DNA of 5,140 nucleotides from positions 1 through 5,140 of the forward strand of contig JBIOYL010000393.1 in NCBI GenBank assembly GCA_044870185.1, written 5' to 3'. The stretch comes from JBIOYL01 sp044870185 (GTDB lineage: Bacteria; Actinomycetota; CALGFH01). Every line of letters starts with the position of its first letter. Within the stretch, counting starts at the first letter, position 1. The notes beneath the pieces were generated by a model. That model had not been told where the DNA came from, made no database searches, and was given only the letters and a program-made list of their open reading frames with translations. Shown here in pieces: positions 3,148-5,140 of this stretch. The translations under genes and the position numbers were made by a program.

Positions 3148-5140
3148 GCGTCGAGTCGCACCGGAAGGTGACCGCCAGCCACCTGACGCGCGAGGCCTAC
3201 CTCTACGTGCGCCAGAGCACGCTGCGCCAGGTCGTCGAGAACACCGAGAGCACCAAGCGCCAGTACGCCTTACGCGAGCGGGCGGTCGCGCTCGGCTGGC
3301 CGCCGGAGCGGGTGGTCGTCGTCGACAGCGACCAGGGTCAGTCGGGCGCCTCGGCGGCCGACCGCGCCGGGTTCCAGCGCCTGGTCGCGGAGGTCGGGCT
3401 GGGGCGGGTCGGCATCGTGCTCGGGCTGGAGGTCTCGCGCCTGGCGCGCAGCTCGACCGACTGGCACCGCCTGCTCGAGATCTGCGCGCTCACCGACACC
3501 CTCATCCTGGACGAGGACGGCCTCTACGACCCCGCCCACTTCAACGACCGCCTCCTGCTCGGGCTGAAGGGGACCATGTCCGAAGCCGAGCTGCACGTGC
3601 TGCGCGCCCGCCTGCAGGGCGGGATCCTGGCCAAGGCCAGCCGCGGCGAGCTCGGGATGGCGCTGCCGGTGGGCCTGGTCTACGCGCCCGACGGCCGGGT
3701 CGCGCTCGAGCCCGACCGGCAGGTGCAGGCCACGTTGCGCGTCTTCTTCGCGACCTTCCGGCGGACCGGCTCCGCCGCGGCCACCGTCCGCCACTTCCGG
3801 GAGCAGGGTCTGCTCTTCCCGCGGCGGCTGCGCACCGGGCCGCATCACGGCGAGCTGGCGTGGGGTCCGCTGCGGCACTGGCGCGCGCTGCGGGTGCTCG
3901 GCAACCCCCGCTACGCGGGCGCCTTCGCCTTCGGACGCACGCGCACGCGTCGGCGCCCCGACGGCGGCGAACGCCGGAGCCCGTTGCCGCGCGAGCAGTG
4001 GCACACCCTGCTCCTGGACGCCCATCCCGGCTACATCAGCTGGGGCGAGCACGAGGACAACCTCCGCCGACTCCGGGAGAACGCCCGGGCCCATGGCGAG
4101 GACCGGCGCCGGAGCCCACCGCGGGAGGGGCCGGCCCTGCTCCAGGGCCTGGTCGTCTGCGGCCGCTGCGGCGAGCGCATGACCGTCCGCTACCGCGCCC
4201 ACCGGGGTCGGCTCGTGCCCATCTACGTCTGCCAGCAGGAGGGCGTCCAGCGGGCCGAACCCATCTGCCAGAGCATCGGCGGCGCCGGCCTCGACGACGC
4301 CATCGGCGCGCTGCTGCTGGAGGCGGTCACGCCGCTCGCCCTGGAGGTCGCGCTCGCCGTCCAGCAGGAACTGGAGGCACGCGCCGAGGAGGTCGACCGC
4401 CTGCGGCGTCAGCACGTCGAGCGGGCTCGCCACGAGGCCGACCTGGCGCAGCGGCGCTACCTGCGCGTCGACCCCGACCACCGGTTGGTCGCCGACTCCC
4501 TGGAGGCCGACTGGAACCAGAAGCTGCGCGCGCTGGGCGCCGCCCAGGAGGCGTACGCGCGCCAGACCGAGGCCGACGGCCGCCGGCTCGACGCGGAGCA
4601 GCGCGCCCGGGTCCTGGCGCTGGCCACCGACTTCCCGCGGCTCTGGCGCGACCCCGACACGCCCGAGCGGGAACGCAAGCGCATGGCCCGGCTCATCCTC
4701 GAGGACGTCACCCTGCTCAAGCAGGACGAGCTGGTCGCCCACGCGCGCTTCCGCGGGGGCGCGACCACGACCCTGCGCCTGCCGCTGCCGCTCAACGCCT
4801 GGCACCTGCGGCTCCCCGATCCCGCCGTGGTCGCCGGGATCGACCGCCTGCTCGACCACCACACCGACGGCGAGGTGGTCGCGATCTTGAACGCGCGCGG
4901 CCTCCGCCCCGGCCAGGCCGCGCGCTTCAACCGGCTCATCCTGCTCAAGCTGCGGCGTGCTCGGGGCCTCGACGACCGCTTCACCCGCTTGCGCCGACGC
5001 GGGCTCTTGACCCAGGAGGAGATGGCCACCCGCTTGGGCGTGTGCGTGCAGACGGTGAAGCAGTGGCGGTACGCCGGCCTGCTCGGCGCGCAGGTCTACA
5101 ACGACAAGGGCTCGTGCCTGTACGAGCCGCCGGGCGACGA
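3144..5140 (+). CDS. Large serine recombinase, 3' end beyond the window
   Basis: This is a site-specific DNA recombinase of the large serine type, with 665 residues visible and no stop before the right edge. The resolvase catalytic domain covers about 15-165: YVRQS carries the nucleophile Ser25 with Arg23, SGASAADRAGFQRL carries Arg74, and SRLARS carries Arg99 and Arg102, matching the arginine set of gamma-delta resolvase. The recombinase domain spans about 170-270 (LPVGLVY to NPRYAGAF). A zinc ribbon follows with Cys339, Cys342, Cys363 and Cys375. A charged coiled-coil-like stretch covers 405-475, a beta-rich piece 520-550, and two helical modules 560-606 and 620-655. The last (LLTQEEMATRLGVCVQTVKQWRYAGLL) is a MerR/excisionase-like HTH, unusual for simple serine integrases. 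Sequence up to NDKGSCLYEPPG is what I recall near the C-terminus of this group, so perhaps only a few dozen residues are missing. No frameshift is seen. It should cut and join element ends through a 5'-phosphoserine intermediate, and it is coupled to the two genes before it. Confidence 0.95.
   Translation, partial: MSVESHRKVTASHLTREAYLYVRQSTLRQVVENTESTKRQYALRERAVALGWPPERVVVVDSDQGQSGASAADRAGFQRLVAEVGLGRVGIVLGLEVSRLARSSTDWHRLLEICALTDTLILDEDGLYDPAHFNDRLLLGLKGTMSEAELHVLRARLQGGILAKASRGELGMALPVGLVYAPDGRVALEPDRQVQATLRVFFATFRRTGSAAATVRHFREQGLLFPRRLRTGPHHGELAWGPLRHWRALRVLGNPRYAGAFAFGRTRTRRRPDGGERRSPLPREQWHTLLLDAHPGYISWGEHEDNLRRLRENARAHGEDRRRSPPREGPALLQGLVVCGRCGERMTVRYRAHRGRLVPIYVCQQEGVQRAEPICQSIGGAGLDDAIGALLLEAVTPLALEVALAVQQELEARAEEVDRLRRQHVERARHEADLAQRRYLRVDPDHRLVADSLEADWNQKLRALGAAQEAYARQTEADGRRLDAEQRARVLALATDFPRLWRDPDTPERERKRMARLILEDVTLLKQDELVAHARFRGGATTTLRLPLPLNAWHLRLPDPAVVAGIDRLLDHHTDGEVVAILNARGLRPGQAARFNRLILLKLRRARGLDDRFTRLRRRGLLTQEEMATRLGVCVQTVKQWRYAGLLGAQVYNDKGSCLYEPPGD

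Noticed and set aside
3270..4862. A 530-codon open frame on the minus strand opposite the recombinase.
   Set aside because: It is the mirror of a GC-rich gene with strong third-position bias. Its protein is compositionally odd, with no domain, and the plus strand is clearly coding.
1..5140. CRISPR array, rRNA, tRNA or a defence-gene cluster.
   Set aside because: No regularly spaced repeats, RNA gene signatures or defence-type domains were seen on either strand.

Overview
The window is very GC-rich, with third codon positions almost all G or C, and reads as a piece of a high-GC bacterial chromosome. The left-hand gene is a TPR plus LuxR-type HTH regulator of a kind I associate mainly with Chloroflexota (Thermomicrobia-like) and also Actinobacteria. 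That assignment is an inference from protein style only.

Layout. (1) 1-213: an 81-base near-perfect inverted repeat (1-81 against 133-213, one mismatch) sits at the left edge and interrupts the 5' part of the regulator gene. It looks like a fold-back junction, either a library or assembly artefact or a real inversion, so the regulator's true N-terminus is not visible. (2) 83-1162, plus strand: C-terminal part of a TPR/LuxR-family transcriptional regulator. (3) 1266-1478, minus strand: an unrecognised 70-residue small gene, convergent with the regulator, with a strong ribosome binding site. (4) 1654-1895, minus strand: the C-terminal relic of an integrase-core (IS481/IS3-like) transposase, cut off upstream and carrying a one-base frameshift near its end. 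(5) 1949-5140, plus strand: a cassette of four genes. It holds a DUF5372-like (Y4bD/Y4pK-type) small protein, a protein with two HTH segments, an 86-residue small protein and a large serine recombinase that runs off the right edge.

The last three genes form a tight operon. A good sigma70-type promoter (TTGACG, 16 bases, CATAAT) and a Shine-Dalgarno sequence precede the HTH gene. The HTH gene overlaps the 86-residue gene by ATGA, and that gene overlaps the recombinase by GTGA. The recombinase keeps its catalytic Ser, the supporting Arg residues and a four-Cys zinc ribbon, so it appears functional as far as it can be seen. The three partner genes are the least understood part and the best candidate for an under-described system: a serine-recombinase mobile element carrying its own DNA-binding and small accessory proteins. 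The set is not unique to this window. From memory I associate the same gene company with rhizobial plasmids and other bacteria.

Sequence structures worth noting are a perfect 14-bp hairpin inside the DUF5372-like gene, a canonical-phase G GGG GGG slippery heptamer near the end of the HTH gene that would fuse it to the 86-residue protein after a -1 shift, and a 6-bp hairpin directly before the 86-residue gene's ATG. The overall picture is an accessory region where mobile elements have landed next to each other beside a regulatory gene.
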